Origin: Bacteroidales bacterium
GTDB lineage: Bacteria > Bacteroidota > Bacteroidia > Bacteroidales > F082
NCBI GenBank assembly: GCA_016936355.1
Contig: JAFGYB010000001.1
Coordinates: 124,001-188,000, forward strand
Direction of reading: 5' to 3'
Length of the DNA stretch: 64,000 nt
Each line of letters opens with the position of its first letter. Positions within the stretch are counted from its first letter, which is position 1. The position numbers were made by a program, and so were the translations under genes. A model generated the notes under the pieces. That model was given only the letters and a program-made list of their open reading frames with translations. It searched no databases and was not told the DNA's origin. Below are positions 25,199 to 34,113 of this stretch, piece after piece.

Positions 25199-27163
25199 TT
25201 ATACCTTTCCCAGCTTCCTGAACGCATAGAAAATAATATTCAGATCCTTTAACAGCGAGTAGTCGCGAATGTACAAAAGGTTGAGTTGTCGAATGGTCTG
25301 CACATCGGTTGGAACCTGTTTCATTCCATCGGTAGGTGTCAAGATGCCGGCTTTGGATTGTGAGGAACTATCCGATTCAGCATCCCCCATGTGATAGCCG
25401 ACCCATGATTTTTTACCCGTGAATACCCGGATGATATTACCTAAAAATTGCCAGGGCATTTCCACTACGAACAGGGTTAACGGGTACGTAATGAAAAAGA
25501 CCAAAGAAAGTAAAACATCCAGTAATCGCTTGTTTCTCTTGTTGGAGGCTTTGTTAATCAGGTTAACTTCCACCGTATACAACTCACCTTGTGAATGTAT
25601 GGAATGACTGCCGATAATGGACAAACTGTCTTCAGGAGCAATTTTAAAGCTAATTCGAACCGCTTTCCATTCGTTCATTTTATCAATAATCGTTTGCTGG
25701 GAAAGGTTCTTGCCACAAAAGATAACTTCATCAATGTGAAAGATGGTTATGATGTCTTTCACCTGTCGCAATGTCCCAATAAATCCTTCAGGCTTGGAAG
25801 GAACATCTTTATAATACACCTTCCCGATAAAACAAGGTATCAGGTATGTTTTTTGCAAAATATTTTCTACCCGACTGCTTTCTTCTTTATCCCCGATGAT
25901 CAGGAACCGTTTGGTTTTTCTATTCTCCAGCTGAAAAGCAGGGATATTCATCCAGTTCATCAGCAACCGAACAGCCGGGAGCACCAGCAGCGTCCATAAG
26001 GTGTCGGCGAGAATTTGCCCTCTTGAAAAGCGCATGTCTTCACGAAGCAGACTGTAAACAATCAGGATTACAACAGTTCCCAGGAAAATACCCTGAATTA
26101 ATTTCCTGATTTTGACGGGTTTGTCATAGCCTCCACTGAAATATATAGAGAGGACCCAAACCATTACATAAACCGGTATATAAACCCAAATAAAGAGGGC
26201 CGGATAAATACCTCCATGTTTTGAAATTATATTTTCCTGCCAGAAATTCATTATCCCCCAGGCTCCCCCCAAGAGCAATGCGCTATCCAGCATAACCAGA
26301 CCTGTTTTGGCAAAAAAGCGCGACAGCAAAGCCAGAAAAGCCCTGAAATACACTGCCACATTGATGAAAAAGGTCAACAAGCGGGCATTTTTTCCTGTGA
26401 AGTGTTTTTTGGCAAAGATGATCATGGCCTGATAGAAAACCAGAACATAGTTCGCGCTGCTTTTACGGGTACTTTCTCCTTTGTAGTGAATAATGCGGGT
26501 TTCAGGAAAATAATAGTTTTTATATCCCGCTTGTGTGATCCGGTAAGAGAGATCCACATCCTCCCCGTACATAAAAAAAGTTTCATCCAGCAAGCCTGTT
26601 TTGTCCAATGTCGATTTACGCAACAGCATGAAAGCGCCTGCCAGCACATCCACAGCATGGATTTGGTTTTCATCCAGAAACCCCATATGATAGCGGGAGA
26701 ATCTTTTGGAATGGGGAAAAAGTGCTGCCAGACCAAATATCTTGTAAAAAGCGGTGGAAGGTCTGGGGAGTCCGCGTTTGGATTCGGGAAGAAATTTTCC
26801 GGAACCATCCACCATTTTCACTCCCAATCCGCCAGCTTCCGGATGATTTTCCATGAAGGCAATCACTTTTTCAAAGGTGTCTTCTTCCACCACAGTATCC
26901 GGATTCAACAACAAAATATACTTCCCCAGAGCCTGCTGTATGGCCTGATTGTTGGCTTTGGCAAAACCCAGGTTCGATTTATTGGCGATTAGCTTTACCT
27001 CAGGGAACCGTTGATGAACTATGTCCACTGAATCATCCACCGAATTATTGTCCACCACCCATATTTCAGTTTCCACTTTCTGTGCTGCTTTGCGCACCGA
27101 AAGCAGGCACTGTTCCAGAAAACGGGAAACATTGTAATTGACAATAACAACCGATAACTGCAT
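25199..27163 (-). CDS. GT2 glycosyltransferase fused to a phosphosugar-transferase-like membrane/NAD-like region
   Basis: The 654-residue protein starts with a GT2 domain (about 1-240): VVIVNYNVSRFLEQCL, VVDNNSVDDS, LLNPDTVVEED and MYGEDVDLSYR (general-base region). Several transmembrane helices follow at about 260-400, then a Rossmann-like CoA-binding segment (KRFLIIGDKEESSRVENILQ, DEVIFCGKNLS) and a final membrane stretch RNKRLLDVLLSLVFFITYP. The second half resembles the N-terminal part of polyprenyl glycosylphosphotransferases (WbaP type) but ends before the usual catalytic motifs. It is divergent from the flippase gene, which points to surface glycan synthesis. Confidence 0.85.
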   Translation of the reverse strand: MQLSVVIVNYNVSRFLEQCLLSVRKAAQKVETEIWVVDNNSVDDSVDIVHQRFPEVKLIANKSNLGFAKANNQAIQQALGKYILLLNPDTVVEEDTFEKVIAFMENHPEAGGLGVKMVDGSGKFLPESKRGLPRPSTAFYKIFGLAALFPHSKRFSRYHMGFLDENQIHAVDVLAGAFMLLRKSTLDKTGLLDETFFMYGEDVDLSYRITQAGYKNYYFPETRIIHYKGESTRKSSANYVLVFYQAMIIFAKKHFTGKNARLLTFFINVAVYFRAFLALLSRFFAKTGLVMLDSALLLGGAWGIMNFWQENIISKHGGIYPALFIWVYIPVYVMVWVLSIYFSGGYDKPVKIRKLIQGIFLGTVVILIVYSLLREDMRFSRGQILADTLWTLLVLPAVRLLMNWMNIPAFQLENRKTKRFLIIGDKEESSRVENILQKTYLIPCFIGKVYYKDVPSKPEGFIGTLRQVKDIITIFHIDEVIFCGKNLSQQTIIDKMNEWKAVRISFKIAPEDSLSIIGSHSIHSQGELYTVEVNLINKASNKRNKRLLDVLLSLVFFITYPLTLFVVEMPWQFLGNIIRVFTGKKSWVGYHMGDAESDSSSQSKAGILTPTDGMKQVPTDVQTIRQLNLLYIRDYSLLKDLNIIFYAFRKLGKV

Positions 27164-27282
27164 GATTCTGGGTTCTGATGATCAAAAATAATATATTAAT
27201 GACAACATTATATAGAAATCATGAATTGAAGGCAGATTCCCTAAATTTTCGAATCCTATTATTTTTAAATTTGTTTGCATCT

Positions 27283-28572
27283 ATGATTTTCAAAAACATC
27301 ATAAGTACTACAGGAACCCGTATCCTGAATGCGGTTTTCAGTCTCATCATTCTTTTGCTGATGACCCGCTTCATCGGCAAAGAAGGGCTGGGAACCATCG
27401 GTTTGCTGCTGGTGGATATTACCCTTATTCAGCTGCTGGTTGATTTACTCGGGGGAAGCGTCCTGGTTTATTTTGCTTCCAGGTTATCTGTTGCACAACT
27501 CATGTTCACGGCTTATGTATGGGTAATCGTTGTTGTTTCGTTTACGGGGCTTCTTTTCGGCTATCTGTTTCATTTGTCTCCTTCCTTCAGAGAAATGATT
27601 TTGCCTGGCGGATATGAATACTGGATTCTGATTCTTGCAGTAGTCAACGGGTGGATGCAAGTCCATTTTAATTTACTCATTGGTCTGAAAAAGATAAAAA
27701 CCTACAATCTTTTGTTTCTGGTACAGATCAGTTTGTTACTGATCGGATTTTTGTGGTTCCTTTTTGTCGGAAAACAATTTACAGTGCTTTCCTACTTACA
27801 GGCACTGGTACTATCGTGGGGAATCACCGGATTGTTGGGTTTAAGTAGTTTGTACAACGAGATCAAAGTTTCCAGCGGGAGAATCACACTGACAGAGTAT
27901 TTGAGAGTGCTGCGTTACGGATTTGCGACGTCAGCTGGGAATACCCTGCACATTGGCAACAAAAGGCTCAGTTATTACTTTGTCAGGGTACTGAACGGAT
28001 TAGCCCCTCTGGGAATACTAACGGCTGCAGTCCAGTTAACTGAGGGGCTTCGGATTATTGCCCAAAGCATTGCTCTGGTTCAATTTTCTGCCATATCTAA
28101 TTCTCGGGATGCTGAGTATGCCCGTGAGCTCACCATCAAATCCATGAAATTTGCCCTGGTAGTTACACTGATGGCATTGATCATTTTGCTCCTGATTCCA
28201 ATTTCCGTTTACGGTTGGATCTTCAGCCGTGCTTTCGTCGAAATAAAAAGTCTTGTTTTTGTGTTAAGTCCGGCCATACTGGCTTTGGCAGCCAATGCTG
28301 TTTTCAGTCACTATTTTTCAGGAACCGGTCAGCCAAAGATCAACGTCCATGCGAACATCAGTGGATTTATTGTTACAGTAATCCTGGCTTTTTTATTAAT
28401 CAAACCCTTTGGTATTATGGGAGCCGCCGGAGTTGCCTCCGGAAGTTATATTGCAAGCGCATTATATCAATACATTATTTTTAAAAAACAAACCGGTACA
28501 AAATGGAATGCATGGCTCATAAGAAAAAAGGATTTTACTGCCTTTATACAGCTTAGTAAGTCCATTTTATGA
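27283..28572 (+). CDS. Polysaccharide flippase (Wzx/MATE-like)
   Basis: About 429 residues with roughly twelve hydrophobic helices. It begins MIFKNIISTTGTRILNAVF and contains TRFIGKEGLGTIGLLL, as in oligosaccharide flippases of the MOP superfamily, which move lipid-linked glycans across the inner membrane. I prefer the ATG at 27283; an ORF start at 27178 would add a leader unlike the family and overlapping the promoter region, and a TAAATTTG box lies at 27266-27273. It pairs divergently with the GT2 fusion gene. Confidence 0.85.
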   Translation: MIFKNIISTTGTRILNAVFSLIILLLMTRFIGKEGLGTIGLLLVDITLIQLLVDLLGGSVLVYFASRLSVAQLMFTAYVWVIVVVSFTGLLFGYLFHLSPSFREMILPGGYEYWILILAVVNGWMQVHFNLLIGLKKIKTYNLLFLVQISLLLIGFLWFLFVGKQFTVLSYLQALVLSWGITGLLGLSSLYNEIKVSSGRITLTEYLRVLRYGFATSAGNTLHIGNKRLSYYFVRVLNGLAPLGILTAAVQLTEGLRIIAQSIALVQFSAISNSRDAEYARELTIKSMKFALVVTLMALIILLLIPISVYGWIFSRAFVEIKSLVFVLSPAILALAANAVFSHYFSGTGQPKINVHANISGFIVTVILAFLLIKPFGIMGAAGVASGSYIASALYQYIIFKKQTGTKWNAWLIRKKDFTAFIQLSKSIL

Positions 28573-28585
28573 GTCGAAAGGACAT

Positions 28586-28622
28586 AAAAAAATCCGCCCT
28601 TTAGCAAAAGACGGATTTCTTA
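28586..28622 (-). terminator. Intrinsic terminator between flippase and E1 genes
   Basis: Stem AAATCCG (28590-28596) / CGGATTT (28612-28618), with a further CTTT/AAAG pairing inside. The minus strand continues into a T-run, so it mainly ends the E1 transcript; it may also slow the flippase transcript. Confidence 0.72.
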
Positions 28623-28640
28623 AAAATTCTGTATTGTTAT

Positions 28641-30683
28641 TTAGTATTCCAGCATTTCCACTACTGCCTTTTTGATTTTCTCGGCGTTGGGAAGGATGGC
28701 TTTTTCCAGAATCCGGTTAAAGCCTACCGGAGTAAACGTGGCCCCTACTCTTTTCACAGGAGCATCGAGGTACTCAAAGGCTTCAGATGCAATCAGACTG
28801 GAAATCTCTCCGCCAAATGCTGCAAAAGTCTTTTCTTCATGAACCACCAGTACTCTATTGGTTTTTTTCACGGATGCTAAAATGGTTTCGGTATCCAACG
28901 GCAATAAAGAACGGAGGTCAATTACTTCCAGTGATTTTCCCTCTTTTTCAAGTTCCTCAGCCACTTGCAGACTCATGGGTAATGTATTTCCATAAGTCAC
29001 TATCGTTAAGTCAGTTCCTTCTTTTCTGATTCTGGCCTTTCCGAAAGGAACTTCAAAATCATCCGGTACAACAGCCTCACTCGAAGGATCGTTGTAAAGA
29101 GCTTTGGGTTCCAGAAATACAGTAATACCTCTGGATCGGATAGAAGTACGCAACAGACCGGCTGCGTCGTCGGCAAATGCGGGATAAACCACGCGCAATC
29201 CCGGCAGAGTTGCCAGCGCCCCTTCAATGGTCTGTGAGTGATACAAACCACCACCAATATAACCACCTGAAGCCAGTCGGATGGTCATGTTAGGGACAAA
29301 TTTTCCGTTGCTTCTCCAGTAGTCGTGCGAACTGTCTACCAGCTGTTCCATTGCTGGCCAGAAATAATCCGCAAACTCTGCCCCTTCCATAATAACCCTG
29401 ATTTTATCGTTATAGCGGCTCATTCCGTTGGATGTTCCCACTATATAATCTTCGGCAATAGGCGCATTGAATACACGGGTTACACCAAATTCCTGCTGCA
29501 TCCCCTTGGATACGTTGAAAATTCCACCTTTGTCCTTGTTGGCCATATCTTGTCCCCAGAGATAGGTGTCGGGGTTTTCACGAAACTCAGCTTTTAAGGT
29601 TGAATTCAATGCCTGAATCAGTTTCATTTTCTCTCCTTTGGTCCCGTCATGGGTTCCATCGGGGTATTTGGTGCTCACATACGGCTCGGGAACCACGAAA
29701 TCATAAATGGATGCCGGGTCCGGATTGGGTGCCTTCAGCGCCTTCTTATGAGCATCAGAGATCATTTTCTTGGCATCCTTGTCCATCTGATCCAGTTCTT
29801 CTTCCGTAAATTTACCGGAATGCACCAGCTGAATCCGAAAACGGTTCAAAGGATCGGACAATTCAGCACAGTGTCGTTCATTATCGTCGCGATACAGCTC
29901 ATGACGGTCAGAGTTGGAGTGTGAATGAATCCGTACACAGTTGGCATGCACAATTACCGGCTGACTGTGTTTGATGGCATATTCCTTGGCTTCAGCCATG
30001 GTGTTCATGGAATTGAAGACATTTTTACCGTCACAGTACATAATTTTCAGGTTCCGGATACCCCGGTAGTTCTCAGCTACGCGCACGTTGGCTGACTGAT
30101 CAGCCTGTGGTACGGAAATTCCGTATTTGTTATCCTGAAAAACAAAAATAACAGGCAGCTGCTCTTTGGCAGCACCATTGATGGCTTCGAACACATACCC
30201 TTCAGAGGTGGATGATTCACCCTGAGAACTGATGGAAACGCCTTTTCCATTATAAATTTTCATGGACCTGCCCGAACCTACTGCATGCAGGGTATGATTA
30301 CCTGTTGCCGATGAAACATTGTGAATATTCCATTCGGGTTTAGCAAAGTGGTTCGACATATGCCGCCCGCCACTGGAGGGATCAGTAGCTTTTGAAATTC
30401 CGTTGAGGATAATTTCTTCAGCCGTCATACCGGCAGAAATCGCGGTCAACATATCGCGATAATACGGGAATAAAAAATCGGTTTCTTTATCGAAAACCTG
30501 ACCAATGGCCAGTTGAATCCCATCGTGTCCGGCATAAGGGGCATGATAAGACCAACCGAGGGCCTGTTTCAAATAATTTGGTGCTTTTTCGTCTAATTGT
30601 CTTCCCAAAGTCATCAGGCGATACCACTTTTCAAGCGTTGCGCGGTCCGTCGAATCCAATGTAAATCGGCGTTTCTGTGACAT
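28641..30683 (-). CDS. Fused alpha/beta E1 component of a 2-oxoacid (branched-chain type) dehydrogenase
   Basis: The 680-residue protein joins E1-alpha (about 1-330) and E1-beta (about 350-680). Alpha shows GRQLDEKAPNYL, PYYRDMLTAI, SGGRHMSNHF and the TDP motif region SSQGESSTSEGYVFEAINGA with FVFQDNKYGIS. Beta shows LWGQDMANKDKGGIF, FNAPIAEDYIVG, LRVVYPAFADDAAGLL and LTIVTYGNTLPMS. It oxidatively decarboxylates a 2-oxoacid onto lipoyl-E2. The substrate is unclear; the architecture is that of Bacteroidota branched-chain type E1. A TACTTTTG box lies at 30708-30715. The E2 candidate is at 48148. Confidence 0.92.
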   Translation of the reverse strand: MSQKRRFTLDSTDRATLEKWYRLMTLGRQLDEKAPNYLKQALGWSYHAPYAGHDGIQLAIGQVFDKETDFLFPYYRDMLTAISAGMTAEEIILNGISKATDPSSGGRHMSNHFAKPEWNIHNVSSATGNHTLHAVGSGRSMKIYNGKGVSISSQGESSTSEGYVFEAINGAAKEQLPVIFVFQDNKYGISVPQADQSANVRVAENYRGIRNLKIMYCDGKNVFNSMNTMAEAKEYAIKHSQPVIVHANCVRIHSHSNSDRHELYRDDNERHCAELSDPLNRFRIQLVHSGKFTEEELDQMDKDAKKMISDAHKKALKAPNPDPASIYDFVVPEPYVSTKYPDGTHDGTKGEKMKLIQALNSTLKAEFRENPDTYLWGQDMANKDKGGIFNVSKGMQQEFGVTRVFNAPIAEDYIVGTSNGMSRYNDKIRVIMEGAEFADYFWPAMEQLVDSSHDYWRSNGKFVPNMTIRLASGGYIGGGLYHSQTIEGALATLPGLRVVYPAFADDAAGLLRTSIRSRGITVFLEPKALYNDPSSEAVVPDDFEVPFGKARIRKEGTDLTIVTYGNTLPMSLQVAEELEKEGKSLEVIDLRSLLPLDTETILASVKKTNRVLVVHEEKTFAAFGGEISSLIASEAFEYLDAPVKRVGATFTPVGFNRILEKAILPNAEKIKKAVVEMLEY

Positions 30684-30821
30684 AATTTTTCTGATTTAAT
30701 TCGGGTGCAAAAGTACAAAATTTTATTATTTATAATCAGTCCAAATATAGAATTATTCCATCTTTAATGATTTTATAACAATTAGAGACAGAACACCTGT
30801 TCATAACAAGAGTCAGAAAAC

Positions 30822-30850
30822 AAAAAAGCCCCAAAAAATTTGGAGCTTTT
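30822..30850 (-). terminator. Intrinsic terminator of the OB-fold lipoprotein gene
   Basis: A 12-bp stem with one mismatch (30824-30835 with 30839-30850) around an AAA loop, followed by six T on the minus strand, 20 bases after the gene's stop. Confidence 0.82.
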
Positions 30851-30870
30851 AATCTATGAAATGGAAAGAT

Positions 30871-31350
30871 TTATTTCACCACTTTCGCATCCTGCATGAT
30901 AACCGGATAAAAATATCCGGCCCCGAAATCTTTGTTCAATGTAATTTTACCTTCAAAGGTAACCACATCGCCTAAATGCACCTGATCCTGCGTAGTAACC
31001 GTCAAATCAATATTTTTCCCATCACTGGTACCGTCTTGAATGTGAGCCCAGTTCTTTCCCATGATGCCTTCATTGTATTTGGTTACCTTACCCCGTACCT
31101 TAATATCTTTTCCTTCATATTTTGCTTTGTTTGCATATACATCAGCAATGGTGATGCTGCCGTTTTCAGGTTGAATGTTGATTTTTTGCTGTGCACCGGA
31201 TTGCGTATGGGCTGTGGCCATGTTTGCATGCGGAGATTCTACAGTCGTTTCCGTTTTTTCTTCATTTTTTTGCTGGCTGTTCGTATTATTACAGGATACC
31301 AGACTCATAACCAAAACCACTGATAAAGCAGCTATCATTAATTTTTTCAT
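30871..31350 (-). CDS. OB-fold lipoprotein
   Basis: About 159 residues from the ATG at 31350; an upstream in-frame start at 31389 would put 13 residues before the signal peptide. The lipoprotein signal is MKKLMIAALSVVLVMSLVSC, with Cys20 as the lipidation site, followed by a Gln/Glu-rich linker. The C-terminal part (TIADVYANKAKYEGKDIKV, RGKVTKYNEGIMGKNWAHIQDG, VVTFEGKITLN, each part of one domain) matches the small OB-fold domain found in Bacteroidota lipoproteins and some cytochrome-linked proteins. Ligand unknown. A TATATTTG box at 31394-31401 may drive it. Confidence 0.82.
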   Translation of the reverse strand: MKKLMIAALSVVLVMSLVSCNNTNSQQKNEEKTETTVESPHANMATAHTQSGAQQKINIQPENGSITIADVYANKAKYEGKDIKVRGKVTKYNEGIMGKNWAHIQDGTSDGKNIDLTVTTQDQVHLGDVVTFEGKITLNKDFGAGYFYPVIMQDAKVVK

Positions 31351-31549
31351 TTTTTGTTTTTTAGGTTGTAAAATTGTTAATGTATTCACGGATCAAATAT
31401 AGAAAAATTTACTCCACGCATAGTTACTATTACAGCAACTTATATTTAGACTGATGATAAGTTAGCAACAAAAATTTTCCTGTGAATTCCCCGGACGGGC
31501 AGAAGATTTTTTATTTAATTATTTTTCTTTCTTTAAAGGCAGATTTTTC

Positions 31550-31557
31550 TAATTTTG
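31550..31557 (+). promoter_or_regulatory. -7 box TAATTTTG just upstream of tRNA-Ser
   Basis: TAATTTTG ends 5 bases before the mature tRNA 5' end, so transcription would start at or within a few bases of the tRNA itself and leave almost no leader for RNase P. No -33 TTG is obvious. Confidence 0.5.
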
Positions 31558-31562
31558 CGCCC

Positions 31563-31650
31563 GGAGAGTTGCCGGAGTGGTCGAACGGGGCGGTCTCGAA
31601 AACCGTTGTACCCTTCTCGGGTACCAAGGGTTCGAATCCCTTACTCTCCG
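31563..31650 (+). tRNA. tRNA-Ser (anticodon CGA)
   Basis: An 88-nt class II tRNA. The acceptor stem is GGAGAGT (31563-31569) with ACTCTCC (31643-31649) and discriminator G. The anticodon loop is CTCGAAA in a GGT/ACC-closed stem, giving anticodon CGA. The long variable arm is GTACCC-TTCTC-GGGTAC, diagnostic of Ser/Leu/Tyr, and the T arm is AAGGG-TTCGAAT-CCCTT. The 3' CCA is not encoded (the next bases are CTA), as is common in this phylum. Confidence 0.97.
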
Positions 31651-31660
31651 CTAAACAAAA

Positions 31661-31689
31661 AAAACCCACACCTTAGGTGTGGGTTTTTG
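31661..31689 (+). terminator. Intrinsic terminator after tRNA-Ser
   Basis: Perfect 12-bp stem AAAACCCACACC / GGTGTGGGTTTT with loop TTA. It lies 10 bases after the tRNA and may also end the convergent kinase transcript at 31725. Confidence 0.92.
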
Positions 31690-31724
31690 CATTTAAACTA
31701 TTGTGTTTCTTTCAACAACCAGGT

Positions 31725-33173
31725 TCAGTTATCAAATACTTCTTTTATTATTTTAAGGAGGTCACTTTTTGCGACCGGTTTTGTCAGGTAATAATTACAC
31801 CCTGCCGCCAGCGCTTTACTCTTGTCTTCCGAAAAAGCATAGGCTGTCTGAGCTACAATAACTACATCTTTATTAAACGTTCGAATTAACCGGGTTGCTT
31901 CGTACCCATTCATTACGGGCATTTTGATATCCATTAAAATCAAGTCCATGTGAGAATTTTTGCGGCAGATATCAACGGCTTTTTCTCCTGTATTTGCAAA
32001 ATAAAACTTCTTCGCTACATCGGCCATTACCGTTGATAAATATTTTTCAGCAGTCTCATCATCGTCCACAATCATTACATGTAGGTCGGACACTGAGGGT
32101 TCTTCACTCAACGACTCCTTTTTCCATGAACTTCCATTCTTGCTAACTTCAGTGGGATAGTAACGTACGTAAGGAATCTGAAACCAAAAAGTACTTCCTA
32201 TGTCTTTGTTGCTGGTTACCCAAATTTTACCGCCCAGCATTTCAACATATGCCTTTGAAATGGCCAGGCCCAGCCCTACACCCTGCCGGGCCTGTTCGTC
32301 CTTGATGTCGGCCTGGATAAAACGATCGAAAATGGCATGTTGTCTTTCTTCTGGAATACCAATTCCGGTATCCTTAACAAAAAAATTTAACATCAAATGC
32401 GGGCTATCTACCTCCGTCGTGCGATTGATTTCATAACCAAAAACAATTTTTCCTTCTTCAGTATATTTTATCGCATTCTTTACCAGATTGGTCATGATGG
32501 AAAAAAATTTAGCGCTGTCCGTATTCAAAACCGACTCTTCATCGGGTAATGAGGTTCTAACTTCTAATGCAATGCCCTTTTTTTGAGCCTCTTTGAGGTA
32601 AAGGTTTAATATATAATTCAACTGATTATTCAAATCCAGTTTGGATCTGTGAATCTCCTCCATACCGGATTCTATCCTTGAAATATCGAGGATGTCATTA
32701 ATCAGATTCAGCATTCTTTCGCCACTGGTCTGTATCATATCCAGTGATACCTTTTGTTGTTCCTGGTTTAGATTCGCCTCTTTCAGCAAATTGGAAAAGC
32801 TGATAATCCCACTCATGGGAGTCCGGATCTCATGACTCATATTAGCCAGAAAAGCTGACTTTAAACGGTCACTCTCCTCAGCTTTTAATTTGGCCTTATA
32901 TAAATTTTCGATGAGGGATTCTTTTTCCTTATTGGTTTTCTGAAGCCGGCTGATGTAGTATAATATAATTAACCCGATGATCATGCTGAAAATACCGATA
33001 GTAGATCCTACGATAATATGTTCGTGATCAAAATACGGAATTTCAGGGTGAATAAAAGCATCTACAATGGCATTGGTGTTGCCCAGAAGTATCACAATAA
33101 GGACATAAAATGAGATCTTCAAAGCGTTGACTCCATTTACCAGTGAAGAGTTATGACTATCTCTCTTGAACAT
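31725..33173 (-). CDS. Membrane hybrid histidine kinase A (2 TM, HisKA, HATPase, REC)
   Basis: The 482-residue protein has two helices (about 18-40 and 53-74) around a short exposed loop containing HPEIPYFD. A coiled coil and HisKA follow, with H-box NMSHEIRTPMSG (His114), then HATPase (NLVKNAIKYT, DTGIGIP, GVGLGLAISKAY). The receiver begins LHVMIVDDDE and has the phosphoacceptor in LILMDIKMPVMNG and Lys in YYLTKPV. There is no large periplasmic sensor, so the loop or membrane is the likely input. It is closely related to the kinase at 34114, with an SDR gene between them. Confidence 0.93.
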   Translation of the reverse strand: MFKRDSHNSSLVNGVNALKISFYVLIVILLGNTNAIVDAFIHPEIPYFDHEHIIVGSTIGIFSMIIGLIILYYISRLQKTNKEKESLIENLYKAKLKAEESDRLKSAFLANMSHEIRTPMSGIISFSNLLKEANLNQEQQKVSLDMIQTSGERMLNLINDILDISRIESGMEEIHRSKLDLNNQLNYILNLYLKEAQKKGIALEVRTSLPDEESVLNTDSAKFFSIMTNLVKNAIKYTEEGKIVFGYEINRTTEVDSPHLMLNFFVKDTGIGIPEERQHAIFDRFIQADIKDEQARQGVGLGLAISKAYVEMLGGKIWVTSNKDIGSTFWFQIPYVRYYPTEVSKNGSSWKKESLSEEPSVSDLHVMIVDDDETAEKYLSTVMADVAKKFYFANTGEKAVDICRKNSHMDLILMDIKMPVMNGYEATRLIRTFNKDVVIVAQTAYAFSEDKSKALAAGCNYYLTKPVAKSDLLKIIKEVFDN

Positions 33174-33316
33174 GATACATGTAAAAGTGAACTATACCAT
33201 GTAAATTTAATAATAATTAAATATGAATTAAATTAAATACCAGCACAAAGGGACGAAATCATGAAATTTTAAGAAATTCCTGACCCGGAGGTTGGAGGTC
33301 AAGCAGGGATTTGTAA

Positions 33317-34012
33317 TTACCAGGGAATTACTTTTTTATCTCTGACGAATTTTCCGGTGAGCTGTTGAGGCGCCTCCAGAGCTAACCAAACAGGTGTTTC
33401 TGCCCCTTTTTCTACCGTTCGGCTGGCTCCCTTGCCTCCCATGTCTGTCCGAACCCATCCGGGACAAACAGCGTTCACCGAGATTCCGTTTTTTTCCAAT
33501 TCAAAAGCTAAGTGTCGGGTTTCAGCATTCAGAAGCGTCTTGGATACACAGTAGGCTGACGACCACCCTCCTACTTTTTCTGACATGGAACCTCCCGAAC
33601 TCGAAATGTTTATGATCCTTCCGGGATGATTCATACAGGGCAGAAAGGCACGGATAACAAGCAAAGGTCCGTAAGCATTAGTTTGGATTGTCTTTTCAAT
33701 AATTGAAAAAGATTCCGAGTACAGATCGGTATCTTCCCGAAACAATACACCCGCATTGTTGATGAGTACATCCAGATGTGATTCGGAGGCAGAAAAAGTG
33801 TCCGCCGCTGTTTGGATACTTTGCGGATCGTTCACATCCATTAGCAGGGAATTTACAGTAATTCCCTGCGACTTTAATGTAGATACTGCAGATTCCAGCG
33901 ATGCCTTATTCCTTCCTGAAATAAAGATTGTATGACCTAATTTCCCTAATTGACGTGCTGTTTCAAAGCCTATGCCTTTGTTTGCTCCGGTTATGAGTAT
34001 TTTCTTCTTCAT
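33317..34012 (-). CDS. Short-chain dehydrogenase/reductase
   Basis: The 231-residue protein has the classical SDR motifs: ILITGANKGIGFETARQLG (cofactor loop TGxxxGIG), LDVLINNAGVL (NNAG), INISSSGGSM (catalytic Ser) and SAYCVSKTLLN (YxxxK), plus CPGWVRTDMG. Gly-Arg-Asn after the second strand (FISGRNK) suggests NADP(H) preference. The substrate is unknown; C-terminal PVWLALEAPQQLTGKF resembles carbonyl-reductase-like SDRs. It sits between two paralogous kinases with about 100-140 bases on each side, so it is probably a separate unit. Confidence 0.93.
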   Translation of the reverse strand: MKKKILITGANKGIGFETARQLGKLGHTIFISGRNKASLESAVSTLKSQGITVNSLLMDVNDPQSIQTAADTFSASESHLDVLINNAGVLFREDTDLYSESFSIIEKTIQTNAYGPLLVIRAFLPCMNHPGRIINISSSGGSMSEKVGGWSSAYCVSKTLLNAETRHLAFELEKNGISVNAVCPGWVRTDMGGKGASRTVEKGAETPVWLALEAPQQLTGKFVRDKKVIPW

Positions 34013-34113
34013 GGCGGACTGATTTGGGTGCTAATTACCCTTTTTTAAACTTCATGACTTATTTTCTTATAAGTTAGATGCAGTTCATCGCAGGATAAAG
34101 TGACAAATCCTAC

